Assembly (NCBI GenBank): GCA_035318985.1
Contig: DATHDP010000125.1
Coordinates: 1-31,897, forward strand
Origin: VBAS01 sp035318985
GTDB lineage: Bacteria; Bacteroidota; Bacteroidia; Chitinophagales; Chitinophagaceae
Direction: 5' to 3'
DNA length: 31,897 bases
Shown: one piece after another, positions 7,773 to 16,324 of the stretch
Position numbering within the stretch: the first letter of the stretch is position 1
How the letters are laid out: every line of letters begins with the position of its first letter
The notes under the pieces: generated by a model
The model's database searches: none
What the model saw: only the letters and a program-made list of their open reading frames with translations
What the model was told of the DNA's origin: nothing
Position numbers and translations under genes: made by a program

Positions 7773-8210
7773 ATGGCAAGAATTAAAATTGATCTGCCAG
7801 CAAAATTTTCATACTCTACAAATATTCCAATAAGAATTACTGATATAAACTTTGGAGGCCATGTTGGTAACGATACTATTCTTTCGATCATTCATGAAGC
7901 AAGGGCAAAATTCTTTACCCACTGTGGTTATACTGAACTAGACTTTGGCGGTGTTGGAACGATAATGAGTGATGTTGCGATCGAATACAAAGATCAAATT
8001 TATTATGGTGATGAGGTCTTTGCTTCTGTTGCTGTAGGTGAGATCACAAAAGTTGCATTCGATCTTTTTTATAAACTCGAGAAAAAGTCTGTCAATGGCA
8101 AGCAGTCTACCGTGGCATTGGCAAAAACATGGATGGTCTGTTATGATTACGATAAGAAAAAAGTGGCAGCAATACCAAATGCTGCTATTAAAAAAATTAC
8201 GAGTCAGTAG
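7773..8210 (+). CDS. Hotdog-fold acyl-CoA thioesterase (4HBT family)
   Basis: The 145-residue cytoplasmic protein has the single hotdog domain of 4-hydroxybenzoyl-CoA thioesterase relatives, which hydrolyse acyl-CoA or acyl-ACP thioesters. The motif DINFGGHVGNDTILSIIHEAR (helix start with conserved Asp, Asn-like and Gly-His residues) and the strand segment DVAIEYKDQIYYGDEV are typical. The substrate cannot be read from the sequence. It begins 33 bases after the anti-sigma-like gene and could be on the same transcript. Its 3' end overlaps aroE on the opposite strand by 14 bases. Confidence 0.9.
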   Translation: MARIKIDLPAKFSYSTNIPIRITDINFGGHVGNDTILSIIHEARAKFFTHCGYTELDFGGVGTIMSDVAIEYKDQIYYGDEVFASVAVGEITKVAFDLFYKLEKKSVNGKQSTVALAKTWMVCYDYDKKKVAAIPNAAIKKITSQ

Positions 8211-8949
8211 ATTCAGCATCTGTATTCCATATCTTCCAGTTTTCCTCAGCCTGCAGTTCAAGCATATCAAATCCATTTTGAATTAAAGCGCCATGCTCTT
8301 CACCTTTCTTCAGGAAAAGAGTCTTTGCAGGATTATAGATCAAATCAAAAAGAAAATGTTCAGGAGTAAGAAATTCATAAGGGATAGGTGGAGCTTCTAC
8401 AATGTTTGGAAACATTCCGAGTGGAGTTGTATTTACAATAAGCTTATGTTTTGAAATAATACTTTTAGTCAATTGCTCGTATGAATAGCTGTCGGCAGAA
8501 GGTTTACGTGAAACTTTTTTATATTTTATATCGAATTTATCAAAAACATATCTTACTGCTTTAGCTGATCCGCCAGTTCCGAGAATAAGTGCATGTGAAT
8601 GAACAAAAGGGTTCCAGGTTTTTTTTAAAGATCTTTCAAACCCAGCTATGTCAGTATTATAGCCATATAGCTTACCGTCTTTTATTTTTATGCAATTACA
8701 GGCTTTTATCTTCTTTACAACTGCAGAGGATTGATAAAGGAACGGGATCACTTTTTCTTTATACGGAATGGTCACATTCAAACCTTCCAGCCCTGGCATT
8801 GAAAGGATCTTTTTTAATTCATCTATTGATGCAATAGGAAAGTTTTCATATTTGCAATCATTTAGCCCCTCCCTCTCAAATTTTTCTGTAAAATACTTTT
8901 TTGAAAAAGAGTGTGACAAAGGAAATCCGATCAAACCAAATAATCGCAT
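8197..8949 (-). CDS. aroE: Shikimate dehydrogenase
   Basis: The enzyme reduces 3-dehydroshikimate to shikimate with NADPH in the chorismate pathway. The 250-residue product is at the short end for AroE but complete. PLSHSFS at 10-16 binds the substrate, NVTIPYKE carries the catalytic Lys64, YNTDIAG carries Asp100, GTGGSAKA (124-131) is the dinucleotide loop, and NTTPLGMFP and QNGFDMLELQAEENW lie near the end. Its ATG overlaps the stop of the comA-like gene (TGATG), which indicates coupling. The 3' end overlaps the convergent thioesterase gene by 14 bases. Confidence 0.95.
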   Translation of the reverse strand: MRLFGLIGFPLSHSFSKKYFTEKFEREGLNDCKYENFPIASIDELKKILSMPGLEGLNVTIPYKEKVIPFLYQSSAVVKKIKACNCIKIKDGKLYGYNTDIAGFERSLKKTWNPFVHSHALILGTGGSAKAVRYVFDKFDIKYKKVSRKPSADSYSYEQLTKSIISKHKLIVNTTPLGMFPNIVEAPPIPYEFLTPEHFLFDLIYNPAKTLFLKKGEEHGALIQNGFDMLELQAEENWKIWNTDAESTDS

Positions 8950-9719
8950 CAGGCTTCTTCTTTATTCAGGAATAAATGGAAAGTGTCGCCACGAAGGCCA
9001 ACCCGCATTGCTTCCAATGGGAGCATTTCTGTAGGCGCAATATTTCCAAGATTTACATTACAACCAATAAGTTCTATAAAATAGAGCTGTTGTGCTTTTT
9101 GCGGAGCTTCCCAGATAATTTTTTCAGCAGGTATCTGCGTCAAAATTTCCTGGACTAACCCTTCTCTTACTTCACCAGAACCGCGATAAATTCCCACATT
9201 ACCTGCTTCTCTTGCTTCCGCAATTACATAAGTGGCCCCAGCATTTAATTCAGCCCTCATCAATTCAATCCATTTGTAGGGTGGGATAATGTGTTCTGCA
9301 TCTTTGCTCCCAACCTCACTTAAAACTGTTCCGTATTTAGTCAGCTTTTCTATATATCCGCATTTTTCTGAATGAGGGATCGTTATTGAACCATCACTCA
9401 CTTCCATGTAATTAATACCATATTCTTTACAAACTTCTATATAATCTTCAAATTGGTTACGGATCAGAAAAGCCTCAAACAAAGTGCCCCCAAAGTAGAT
9501 GGGCAAGTTATACGATTGATAGACCTCGATCTTTTCTTTTAGGTTAGGAGTAACATAGGAGGTCCCAAAACCAAGTTTCACTATATCAACATGTGGATGC
9601 GAAACACTTAAAAAATTCTTTGCCTCATTTATACTAAGTCCTTTGTCCATCACCATCGTAAGTCCTGATGTACGAGGCTTTTGATTACGATCAGGAATGT
9701 TACTTAAATTAAAATTCAT
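8949..9719 (-). CDS. comA: Phosphosulfolactate synthase-like protein (ComA family)
   Basis: The 256-residue product matches the ComA family, whose archaeal founder joins sulfite to phosphoenolpyruvate to form phosphosulfolactate. Visible family segments are GLTMVMDKG, VDIVKLGFGTSY, LPIYFGGTLFEAF, MEVSDGSITIP, SEVGSKDAEH, AGATYVIAEAREAG, GIYRGSGEVREG, IIWEAPQKAQQ and GCNVNLGNI. The whole TIM-barrel appears intact. It has no signal peptide. It overlaps aroE by one base (TGATG), so the two are co-translated, although no pathway link is known to me. In Bacteroidota a product such as sulfolactate or cysteate could feed sulfonolipids, but the family also includes members without this activity, such as plant HSA32, so the reaction is not assured. 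Confidence 0.9.
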   Translation of the reverse strand: MNFNLSNIPDRNQKPRTSGLTMVMDKGLSINEAKNFLSVSHPHVDIVKLGFGTSYVTPNLKEKIEVYQSYNLPIYFGGTLFEAFLIRNQFEDYIEVCKEYGINYMEVSDGSITIPHSEKCGYIEKLTKYGTVLSEVGSKDAEHIIPPYKWIELMRAELNAGATYVIAEAREAGNVGIYRGSGEVREGLVQEILTQIPAEKIIWEAPQKAQQLYFIELIGCNVNLGNIAPTEMLPLEAMRVGLRGDTFHLFLNKEEA

Positions 9720-9843
9720 AGTTGATTTTATTGAATAGCAATTTTGCCTAAACAGTAAAGTTGCAATGGCGGCAAAAATAGGAAAGAATGACCAGAGTGT
9801 ATCTGAACATTGTCAGCGATTCGTTATGCAATAGTTCTTATAT

Positions 9844-11259
9844 TCAACGCTTTCTTTTGAACCTTGAGATCACATCAACAACATGATGGTTTTGAAGAAT
9901 AGAAGGGTTTAACTCAACAAATTGTTTTACCTGCTTTGGCGATTTTGCCATCGCATGCTCAAGCTGTAAAGTGGCTTCTTTTGTTTTTCCTAAAGCAAAA
10001 AGTACTGCGCTCAAGTAATACAGAAATATAGGTTGCCCGTTCGAAATTTTTAATGCCGTTGTTACCTGTTCTTTTGCTTCTTCAAAATATTCCGCTTTGT
10101 AAAGACACCTTACAAGTGCTTCCCATCCTTTTTTGTTTTTTGGACGAGTGGTCGCTATAGCAGAAAAATATTGAATTGCATCTTTATAAAATCCCTGTTG
10201 CATTTTACATTCGCCCATTAGCAAGTTATATTCTAATTGATGACGCTGAAGTTTCAATGCTGTCTCAAGTTGCTTTGCTGCACCTTCCCATTGCCCTTCA
10301 TTAAAATAAGTACAAGCGATCTTATAATAGAGTTTACTGTCTTCTGGTGTGATATGCGATGCTTTCCTGTAATAGAATCTTGCCTGTCCATTATTATGAA
10401 GTCTGTCATAACAAAAACCAAGTGCTTCATAAATTAGTGCCTCAGGTTTTGTAAGCTCCAATACTTTTTGTAATACCTCGATCGCTTCTTTATATTTTTT
10501 TAATCGTATGTATGCATCACCCATATTACGATAAGCGTAATCAAACTTTTCATTTATAACAATAGCATATTGATATGCGTCGAGAGCTTTTTCATACAAT
10601 TTTATTCCCTGGTAAGCTGCAGCAAGATTGAACCACGCCAGGTCATTATATGGAAATTCATCAATGATCTTTTGATGAAGCTTAATGCTTTCCTCATTCC
10701 TTCCTGTAAAATCTGTCCAAAAACAAATTTTGTAAAGCGCTTCTTCGTTATTTGGTTCTTGTTCCAATATTAATTTTAAGCAGTCAAATACTTTTTCAAA
10801 TTCCTGGTAATCGTCATACACATCTGCCAATTCAAAAAGAAGGGATATTCTTTCTTCGCCAGTAAAAAGAGCAAGGGCCTGCTCCAGAATTTGGACTGCT
10901 TTTTCCTGTTTATCTAAAGCGAGATAAGCATCCGTTTTCAATATATAGACATTTATGTCGGTACTATCGAGCATTGCCGCATGATCAAGCAGGCTTAATG
11001 CATCCCTGTATTTATGTGTAGCAATTAACAGATCTGCCTTTCGAATAAGCATTGTAGAAGAAAAGGGGTATTGCTCGGCTCCTTTTTCAGCAGCCTCTAA
11101 TGCGCTGCTGATATCTTCCTTTTCATCAAAATAATCTATGATCTTTTCGAAGGATTCTTCATCAATGTAGGAGTGGCTGCGGCCCTTTTTAAGGTTCTCG
11201 TATCTTTTCAGTATTTCCTGGAGCTCACTGTTGTCTTTACCGAGTGGTTTTTCTTTCAT
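9844..11259 (-). CDS. Tetratricopeptide repeat protein
   Basis: The 471-residue product consists almost wholly of TPR units from about residue 45 to 430. Examples of the repeat pattern are AWFNLAAAYQGIKLYEKALDAY, AYRNMGDAYIRLKKYKEAIEVL and LYYKIACTYFNEGQWEGAAKQL in shortened form. It has no signal peptide or membrane segment, so it should be a cytoplasmic scaffold or adaptor. The tail is basic (SRFKRKR). It stands alone, about 125 bases from comA and divergent from the small exported protein at 11407. The partner is unknown. Confidence 0.93.
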   Translation of the reverse strand: MKEKPLGKDNSELQEILKRYENLKKGRSHSYIDEESFEKIIDYFDEKEDISSALEAAEKGAEQYPFSSTMLIRKADLLIATHKYRDALSLLDHAAMLDSTDINVYILKTDAYLALDKQEKAVQILEQALALFTGEERISLLFELADVYDDYQEFEKVFDCLKLILEQEPNNEEALYKICFWTDFTGRNEESIKLHQKIIDEFPYNDLAWFNLAAAYQGIKLYEKALDAYQYAIVINEKFDYAYRNMGDAYIRLKKYKEAIEVLQKVLELTKPEALIYEALGFCYDRLHNNGQARFYYRKASHITPEDSKLYYKIACTYFNEGQWEGAAKQLETALKLQRHQLEYNLLMGECKMQQGFYKDAIQYFSAIATTRPKNKKGWEALVRCLYKAEYFEEAKEQVTTALKISNGQPIFLYYLSAVLFALGKTKEATLQLEHAMAKSPKQVKQFVELNPSILQNHHVVDVISRFKRKR

Positions 11260-11391
11260 GGTGTCAGGAGTTTGGTCAATTTAGTTCTTTTTACAAAAAC
11301 CGGCAACTTTTAGTAACTTTTTCCCTATTTCGCCGTTAAATAATTGTAAAAAATGTTGATGGGCGGTATGTTTTATGAGTATTTTTGTTTT

Positions 11392-11399
11392 TATATTTG
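11392..11399 (+). promoter_or_regulatory. -7 promoter element very close to the start codon at 11407
   Basis: TATATTTG matches TAnnTTTG exactly and lies seven bases before the ATG at 11407. Initiation at the usual distance would give a leader of only about 3-4 bases. I see no clear TTG at the -33 position, so the assignment rests on the -7 element. Confidence 0.5.
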
Positions 11400-11406
11400 C
11401 TAACGG

Positions 11407-11760
11407 ATGAAGAACTACCAAAATATATTTAAACTGGTGTTAACGAGAAAACTGGCAACCCTGTTTTTAATAGGTTTATCAGTAGCGGCTTTTGCAACTT
11501 TAGGTGATGGTAAATCTAAAGGAAAGAGAAGTTCATTATTAAATTCCAAACCAACAATTACTCCAGGCAAGTTTACATTGAAATCAGGTTATCAATATCG
11601 CGGTAGCCAGATCATCAATCAGCAAACTCAGAATAATACATTTACACGTAACTCACTTGTTACTTATCAAAAAGGTAATATGACTTATATATTACCAGTT
11701 AAAACTATTATTCCCCAGAGAATAAAAGTTACTGTTGGAGTTCCCCAGATGATTAGATAA
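11407..11760 (+). CDS. Small exported protein of unknown function
   Basis: The 117-residue product has a positively charged start and a hydrophobic stretch at about 16-31 (LATLFLIGLSVAAFAT), which is a signal peptide or anchor. A basic linker (GDGKSKGKRSS) and a short, probably beta-rich domain follow (YQYRGSQI, TYILPVKTIIP). No family is recognised. The next in-frame Met is far downstream, so the start at 11407 is firm. The gene is preceded by a -7 promoter element only seven bases away and ends three bases before the stop of the convergent GLPGLI gene. Confidence 0.75.
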   Translation: MKNYQNIFKLVLTRKLATLFLIGLSVAAFATLGDGKSKGKRSSLLNSKPTITPGKFTLKSGYQYRGSQIINQQTQNNTFTRNSLVTYQKGNMTYILPVKTIIPQRIKVTVGVPQMIR

Positions 11761-11763
11761 TCT

Positions 11764-12432
11764 TTATTTGCTTTTTCCTGCACTATTACTTTCTTCGTAA
11801 GTCATTACCCTGAATCCGCTTTTAGGTAGCTCAAACTTTGTTGCAGGTACAATGCTGAAGTTTACTTTAGATACTGTATATGTTACTTTCAAACTTCCAA
11901 TAGTTGTTTCAAATTCCATTGCAAGGCCAGGCAATGATTTGTATGCGTATTCAAATTCTCTATTATTAGCAACCAGGTCTTTTGTAAAAAACACATTGAT
12001 CGTTGTTCCGTCCTTCATGGTACCGATAGCTTTCTGACATTTATAACCTGCTATCTCTTTGTATTCATCTTTGTACTCAAAGGCAATCCCTTCATATTTT
12101 CTATTTGCATCTTTCCAGTTAGCCGGTGTCATAGTGATCATATATTTCTGTTCACCATATTCCTTTAACACATTTACATTACCGCTTTTCCCGTCCACGA
12201 TCGTTGATTCTACTCCAAGTGAGCTTACTCTTTCAAAACGGGTTTGATAGCCTTTTAAATAAACAATGCTTGTAGCTCCATTAAACATATCTGCAATTGA
12301 AGGATTGCTGTTGCCTGTATTCACAACGATATCGTAGGCAATAGTCCCTTCAGTAATCCTTTTCTGAGCTTTTGCAGTAAAAAACCATAAAAGACTTAAT
12401 ACAATAACGAATGATTTAGTGATCTTTTTCAT
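11764..12432 (-). CDS. GLPGLI family secreted protein
   Basis: The family is typical of Bacteroidota and is named after a conserved motif, seen here as SLPGLAMEFE. Its function is unknown. I start at ATG 12432 (MKKITKSF), which places the signal peptide at the N-terminus (residues 1-23, core FVIVLSLLWFF, ending AKAQ). The frame is open 13 codons further upstream, but those residues would precede the signal sequence. The mature 200 residues are beta-rich and include the conserved EIAGYKCQKAIG segment. It lies tail-to-tail with the small gene ending at 11760 and beyond yidC on the same strand. Confidence 0.92.
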   Translation of the reverse strand: MKKITKSFVIVLSLLWFFTAKAQKRITEGTIAYDIVVNTGNSNPSIADMFNGATSIVYLKGYQTRFERVSSLGVESTIVDGKSGNVNVLKEYGEQKYMITMTPANWKDANRKYEGIAFEYKDEYKEIAGYKCQKAIGTMKDGTTINVFFTKDLVANNREFEYAYKSLPGLAMEFETTIGSLKVTYTVSKVNFSIVPATKFELPKSGFRVMTYEESNSAGKSK

Positions 12433-12524
12433 TGGCTTAAAAGTATTAAAAAGACGTGCCAAGTTAGCCAAATAGTTGTACAGCTTTGTAAACGCTTATT
12501 AACAAATGCCCTGATTTAACAAAA

Positions 12525-14369
12525 TCAGCGTTTGCCTTTTGCCTGCATATCCTTCAGCTTTTTTTGCTGCTCCTGCATTTGCTCAAAGCGTTCCTGCCAT
12601 TTTGATTTTGATTTTGGCTTTTTTCGGTTCTGATCCATTTTAGCCAAAATTTTATCGTGGTTGATAATGTAATTCTGGATCACGAATTGAAGGCCCAATG
12701 TAACTAGGTTCGAAACCGTATAGTACCAGGTCAATGCCGCTGGGAGCCTATTAAAAATGAATAAAAGGAATATTGGGAAGAAATACGGCATGTATTTTAA
12801 AACAGGATTGCTCTGATCCGGTGTCATACTCATGCTATATAGAGAAATAAGAAAGCTCGTAAGACATGCCGTGATCGTAAATAAGCTTAAATGATTTCCA
12901 AGAATAGAACTTATCACCGGGATATTTCCCCAGGTTAAAATTGAATCATATGCTGAAAGATCATTTGCCCATAAAAAGTTCTCGCCCCTAAGATCAACAT
13001 AAGAATTAAAAAAACTATATAACGCAAAGAAGATAGGGATCTGCAATAATGCCGGTATACAACCGCCTAATGGATTTACCCCCGCTTCTTTGAATAATTT
13101 CATTTGATCCATACTCATAGCTTGCTGGTCGCCGCCATGCTTGGCTTTCAGTTTTTCAATTTCAGGACGCAGTACTTTCATTTTAGCGCCGCTTAAATAA
13201 CTTGTATAGGTAAGTGGAGAAATAAGAAGCCTGATCACAAATGTGAGCAACAGAATGGCAATGCCATAACTGCCAACCAATCTGCTGAAAAAATCAAATA
13301 CAGGTAATACTACGAACTTATTGATTGGCCTTACAAATGCATAAATCCCTTGTCCAAGATTTACAAGTTTACCCATTTGTTTATCGTACTTTTTTAGAAG
13401 ACGAAAATCACTTGGACCGTAATATATAGACAAAGGAATAGTAACATCTGATCCTTTTATTGCATGTTGCAAAGTTGCAGTTGACTGTACCACAGTAGCA
13501 GAGTCATTTGGAGAGTTCCACTCCATTTTACCACCTGAAAAATTATCTTTTGCAACTAATATTCCATTAAAAAAACGTTGACGCATTGCTACCCATTGAA
13601 CTGGCTTGGCAAACTGTACATCACTGCGACGGCCAATGGTGAAGTAATCAAAATCATCATCCATTACATATCCCATCTGCGAATTCGTTCTTTCATAAGA
13701 CAGATCTTTTTCCTGCTTCTTAGCCCTGTATTGCCATTGCAGGTTCATTGTTTCGTTATCTATAAATGTATTTGCCTTATTCAACTTTATATTAAAGTCG
13801 ATCATGTAATCACCTTTTCTCAAAACAAATTCATGAGTAATGGAACGACCTGAGCTATCACCAAGAGTGTAAGTAATGGTTTGAAGTGAATCTCCTTTTG
13901 CAAGAACATTGCCACCTGTGAAATAAAATTCAGTAATGTTTCCAACCTGGCCCGAATCACCTTTGATCTGATAATCAATTTTATCAAAATCGGTAGAAGC
14001 AAGTTTAACAAGCTTCTTTTCCTGGTCTTTAAAATTTTTAAGTTCCACCCATTTTACCTGGCCACCTTTATTAGTAAAAGCAACTTTTACCAGGTCATTT
14101 TCAACATAAGCAAGTTGTTCGCTTCCTATCATTGCTTTTTGAAACTGGCCTGTAACATTAGTTATTTGTGGGGTATTTAAGTGTGAGGTATCGCTTTTCT
14201 TACTTGATGTATCCACCTTTGGTTTAGGTAGCGCTGCTTTTGCAATTGAATCCTGGATGGCTTTATTCTTTAAGACCCTTGCTTGTTCCTGATTATTAAA
14301 ATAAAAGAACCCGAAAAAAAGCAAGGCTAATAACACAAAACCAAGAACCGTATTACGATCAAACTTCAT
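12525..14369 (-). CDS. yidC: Membrane protein insertase YidC
   Basis: YidC inserts and folds inner-membrane proteins, alone or with SecYEG. The 614-residue product has the Gram-negative layout: an N-terminal anchor (8-24), a large periplasmic beta domain to about residue 350, then the conserved membrane core. That core includes VLPVFDFF, GIAILLLTFVIRLLISPLTY, the cytoplasmic hairpin KMKVLRPEIEKLKAKHGGD and NPLGGCIPALLQIPIFFALY. The C-terminal tail after the last helix is strongly basic and Gln/Lys-rich, which can contact ribosomes in some species. The gene follows pyrG after 113 bases and has its own -7 promoter element. Confidence 0.97.
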   Translation of the reverse strand: MKFDRNTVLGFVLLALLFFGFFYFNNQEQARVLKNKAIQDSIAKAALPKPKVDTSSKKSDTSHLNTPQITNVTGQFQKAMIGSEQLAYVENDLVKVAFTNKGGQVKWVELKNFKDQEKKLVKLASTDFDKIDYQIKGDSGQVGNITEFYFTGGNVLAKGDSLQTITYTLGDSSGRSITHEFVLRKGDYMIDFNIKLNKANTFIDNETMNLQWQYRAKKQEKDLSYERTNSQMGYVMDDDFDYFTIGRRSDVQFAKPVQWVAMRQRFFNGILVAKDNFSGGKMEWNSPNDSATVVQSTATLQHAIKGSDVTIPLSIYYGPSDFRLLKKYDKQMGKLVNLGQGIYAFVRPINKFVVLPVFDFFSRLVGSYGIAILLLTFVIRLLISPLTYTSYLSGAKMKVLRPEIEKLKAKHGGDQQAMSMDQMKLFKEAGVNPLGGCIPALLQIPIFFALYSFFNSYVDLRGENFLWANDLSAYDSILTWGNIPVISSILGNHLSLFTITACLTSFLISLYSMSMTPDQSNPVLKYMPYFFPIFLLFIFNRLPAALTWYYTVSNLVTLGLQFVIQNYIINHDKILAKMDQNRKKPKSKSKWQERFEQMQEQQKKLKDMQAKGKR

Positions 14370-14391
14370 GGAGCTAAAAATTTTGAGTGGG

Positions 14392-14399
14392 CAAAGATA
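14392..14399 (-). promoter_or_regulatory. -7 promoter element for yidC
   Basis: TATCTTTG on the minus strand matches TAnnTTTG exactly and lies 22 bases before the yidC ATG, giving a leader of about 18 bases. No clear TTG is seen about 19 bases upstream. Confidence 0.5.
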
Positions 14400-14482
14400 G
14401 GGAGAAGAGGCCGGAGTTATGGGTTATAGATTCTGAGTCTAAAACCCTGAAACTCAAAAATAAAACCTTAGACATAACAAAC

Positions 14483-16132
14483 TCAAATTACAACATCTTT
14501 CAACTGCAGGTTTTTTAACATTGGCTTGTTTTCACTGTAGTTCTTTGCGGCAGCTACAAAATGAACAAACAACGGTTGTGGGCTTTCAACTGTGCTTTTA
14601 AGTTCTGGGTGATATTGAACCCCAATAAAGAAAGGATGTGATGGAATTTCCATTATTTCAACCAAACCAGTTTGGGGATTACGACCGCTGGCTATCATTC
14701 CATTGCTTTCGAATTGTGAAAGATATTTATTATTGAATTCATAACGATGGCGGTGTCTTTCGCTTACCTGCAGTTTTCCATAAATTCTATGTGCTAATGT
14801 CCCTTCTTTAATATCACAGGCATAAGAACCCAACCGCATCGTTCCTCCCTTCATTGTAATTTTTTTCTGCTCTTCCATCATATCAATTACCGGTTCATCA
14901 CAGGTTGGATCCATTTCTGTTGAATGAGCATTCCTGATCCCAAGAATATTTCTTGCATATTCTATAACCGCCATTTGCATACCAAGGCAAATACCAAAAA
15001 ATGGCAATCCTTTTTCTCTTGCAAATTTTACCGCTGTAATTTTTCCTTCAATACCACGATGACCAAAACCTGGTGCAACTAACAACCCATCAAGACCTGC
15101 TAATTTTTCTCCTACATTGTCGTCAGTAATAAATTCTGAATGGATATATTGAACCTGCACTTTGCATTCATTTATCGCTCCTGCATGAACAAAAGATTCC
15201 AATATAGATTTGTAAGCATCCTGTAGCTCCACATATTTGCCGATCAAACCAATTGTGACTTTTGACTTTGGGTTTTTAAGTTTATTCAAAAACTCTCTCC
15301 ATTTTCCTAATTCCGGCTCTTTATTATTAGGAATATCTAATTTCTTCATAACGATCTCGTCGAGCTTTTCTTCCATCATTATCAATGGCACTTCATAGAT
15401 CGTACTTGCATCTCTTGCTTCAATTACAGCTTCCGGTTTTACATTACAGAATAAAGCGATCTTCCTTTTTATTTCATTAGTGATCGGCTCTTCTGTACGA
15501 CAAACTATCACATCCGGAAAAACTCCTTCAGAGCTTAACAATTTTACGGAGTGCTGTGTTGGCTTTGTTTTTAACTCCTTTGCCGCCTTTAAATAAGGGA
15601 TCAATGTAAGATGAACCACCAGCAGATCTTCTTCAGGTAATTCCCATTGCAGTTGACGAACTGCTTCAATATATGGCAGCGATTCAATGTCACCAACCGT
15701 TCCGCCGATCTCCGTGATCACAATATCCCATTCACCGTTCTCGCCAAGCATTTTCATCCGGCGTTTTATCTCATCAGTAATGTGTGGGATGACCTGGACA
15801 GTCTTTCCAAGATAGGCCCCTTCCCTTTCCTTATTAATAACAGTTTGATAAATGCGACCTGTTGTTACATTATTCGCTTGTGAAGTAAAAATATTCAGGA
15901 ACCTTTCGTAGTGTCCAAGATCAAGATCTGTTTCAGCGCCGTCTTCTGTTACATAACATTCGCCATGTTCATAAGGGTTCAAAGTACCCGGGTCAACATT
16001 TATATATGGATCAAATTTTTGAATGGTCACCTTAAGTCCTCTTGCCTGCAATAATTTGGCAAGCGATGCAGAAACAATTCCCTTCCCCAATGATGAAGTA
16101 ACTCCTCCCGTAACAAATACATACTTGGACAT
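14483..16132 (-). CDS. pyrG: CTP synthase
   Basis: The enzyme makes CTP from UTP, ATP and glutamine-derived ammonia. The 549 residues cover both domains. The N-terminal synthetase has the P-loop GGVTSSLGKGI (residues 9-19), INVDPGT and EIGGTVGDIES. The C-terminal class I glutamine amidotransferase has the nucleophile Cys382 in FFGICLGMQ, with His508 and Glu510 in QYHPE. The start MSKYVFVTGG is the conserved N-terminus. It lies upstream of yidC on the same strand, but a separate -7 element suggests independent transcription of yidC. Confidence 0.98.
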   Translation of the reverse strand: MSKYVFVTGGVTSSLGKGIVSASLAKLLQARGLKVTIQKFDPYINVDPGTLNPYEHGECYVTEDGAETDLDLGHYERFLNIFTSQANNVTTGRIYQTVINKEREGAYLGKTVQVIPHITDEIKRRMKMLGENGEWDIVITEIGGTVGDIESLPYIEAVRQLQWELPEEDLLVVHLTLIPYLKAAKELKTKPTQHSVKLLSSEGVFPDVIVCRTEEPITNEIKRKIALFCNVKPEAVIEARDASTIYEVPLIMMEEKLDEIVMKKLDIPNNKEPELGKWREFLNKLKNPKSKVTIGLIGKYVELQDAYKSILESFVHAGAINECKVQVQYIHSEFITDDNVGEKLAGLDGLLVAPGFGHRGIEGKITAVKFAREKGLPFFGICLGMQMAVIEYARNILGIRNAHSTEMDPTCDEPVIDMMEEQKKITMKGGTMRLGSYACDIKEGTLAHRIYGKLQVSERHRHRYEFNNKYLSQFESNGMIASGRNPQTGLVEIMEIPSHPFFIGVQYHPELKSTVESPQPLFVHFVAAAKNYSENKPMLKNLQLKDVVI

Positions 16133-16324
16133 ATCTTTAGTTCTTGTTTTAAAAAAAATTATGTGCCCCGCAACATATCATCATTCAACACCTGTTGCGT
16201 CGCACTCGTCAGCGTTCGGTAATTCTATTGAGCAAAAATTTTCGAGAATTAGTCAGCCTCTATTTGACCAGCGGAAAGAAATTAAATCCGGGAGGTCATG
16301 CAAAACTAAGCGGAATTTCCGTTA

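Noticed and set aside
16298..16309. ATG preceded by GGAGGT upstream of the methyltransferase-like gene
   Set aside because: It is in frame but reads only three codons before TAA, so it cannot start the protein; Bacteroidota rarely rely on such sites.
16133..16324. Possible RNA gene or mobile-element remnant between pyrG and the methyltransferase-like gene
   Set aside because: No tRNA-like fold, terminal inverted repeats or transposase fragment could be seen in these 192 bases.
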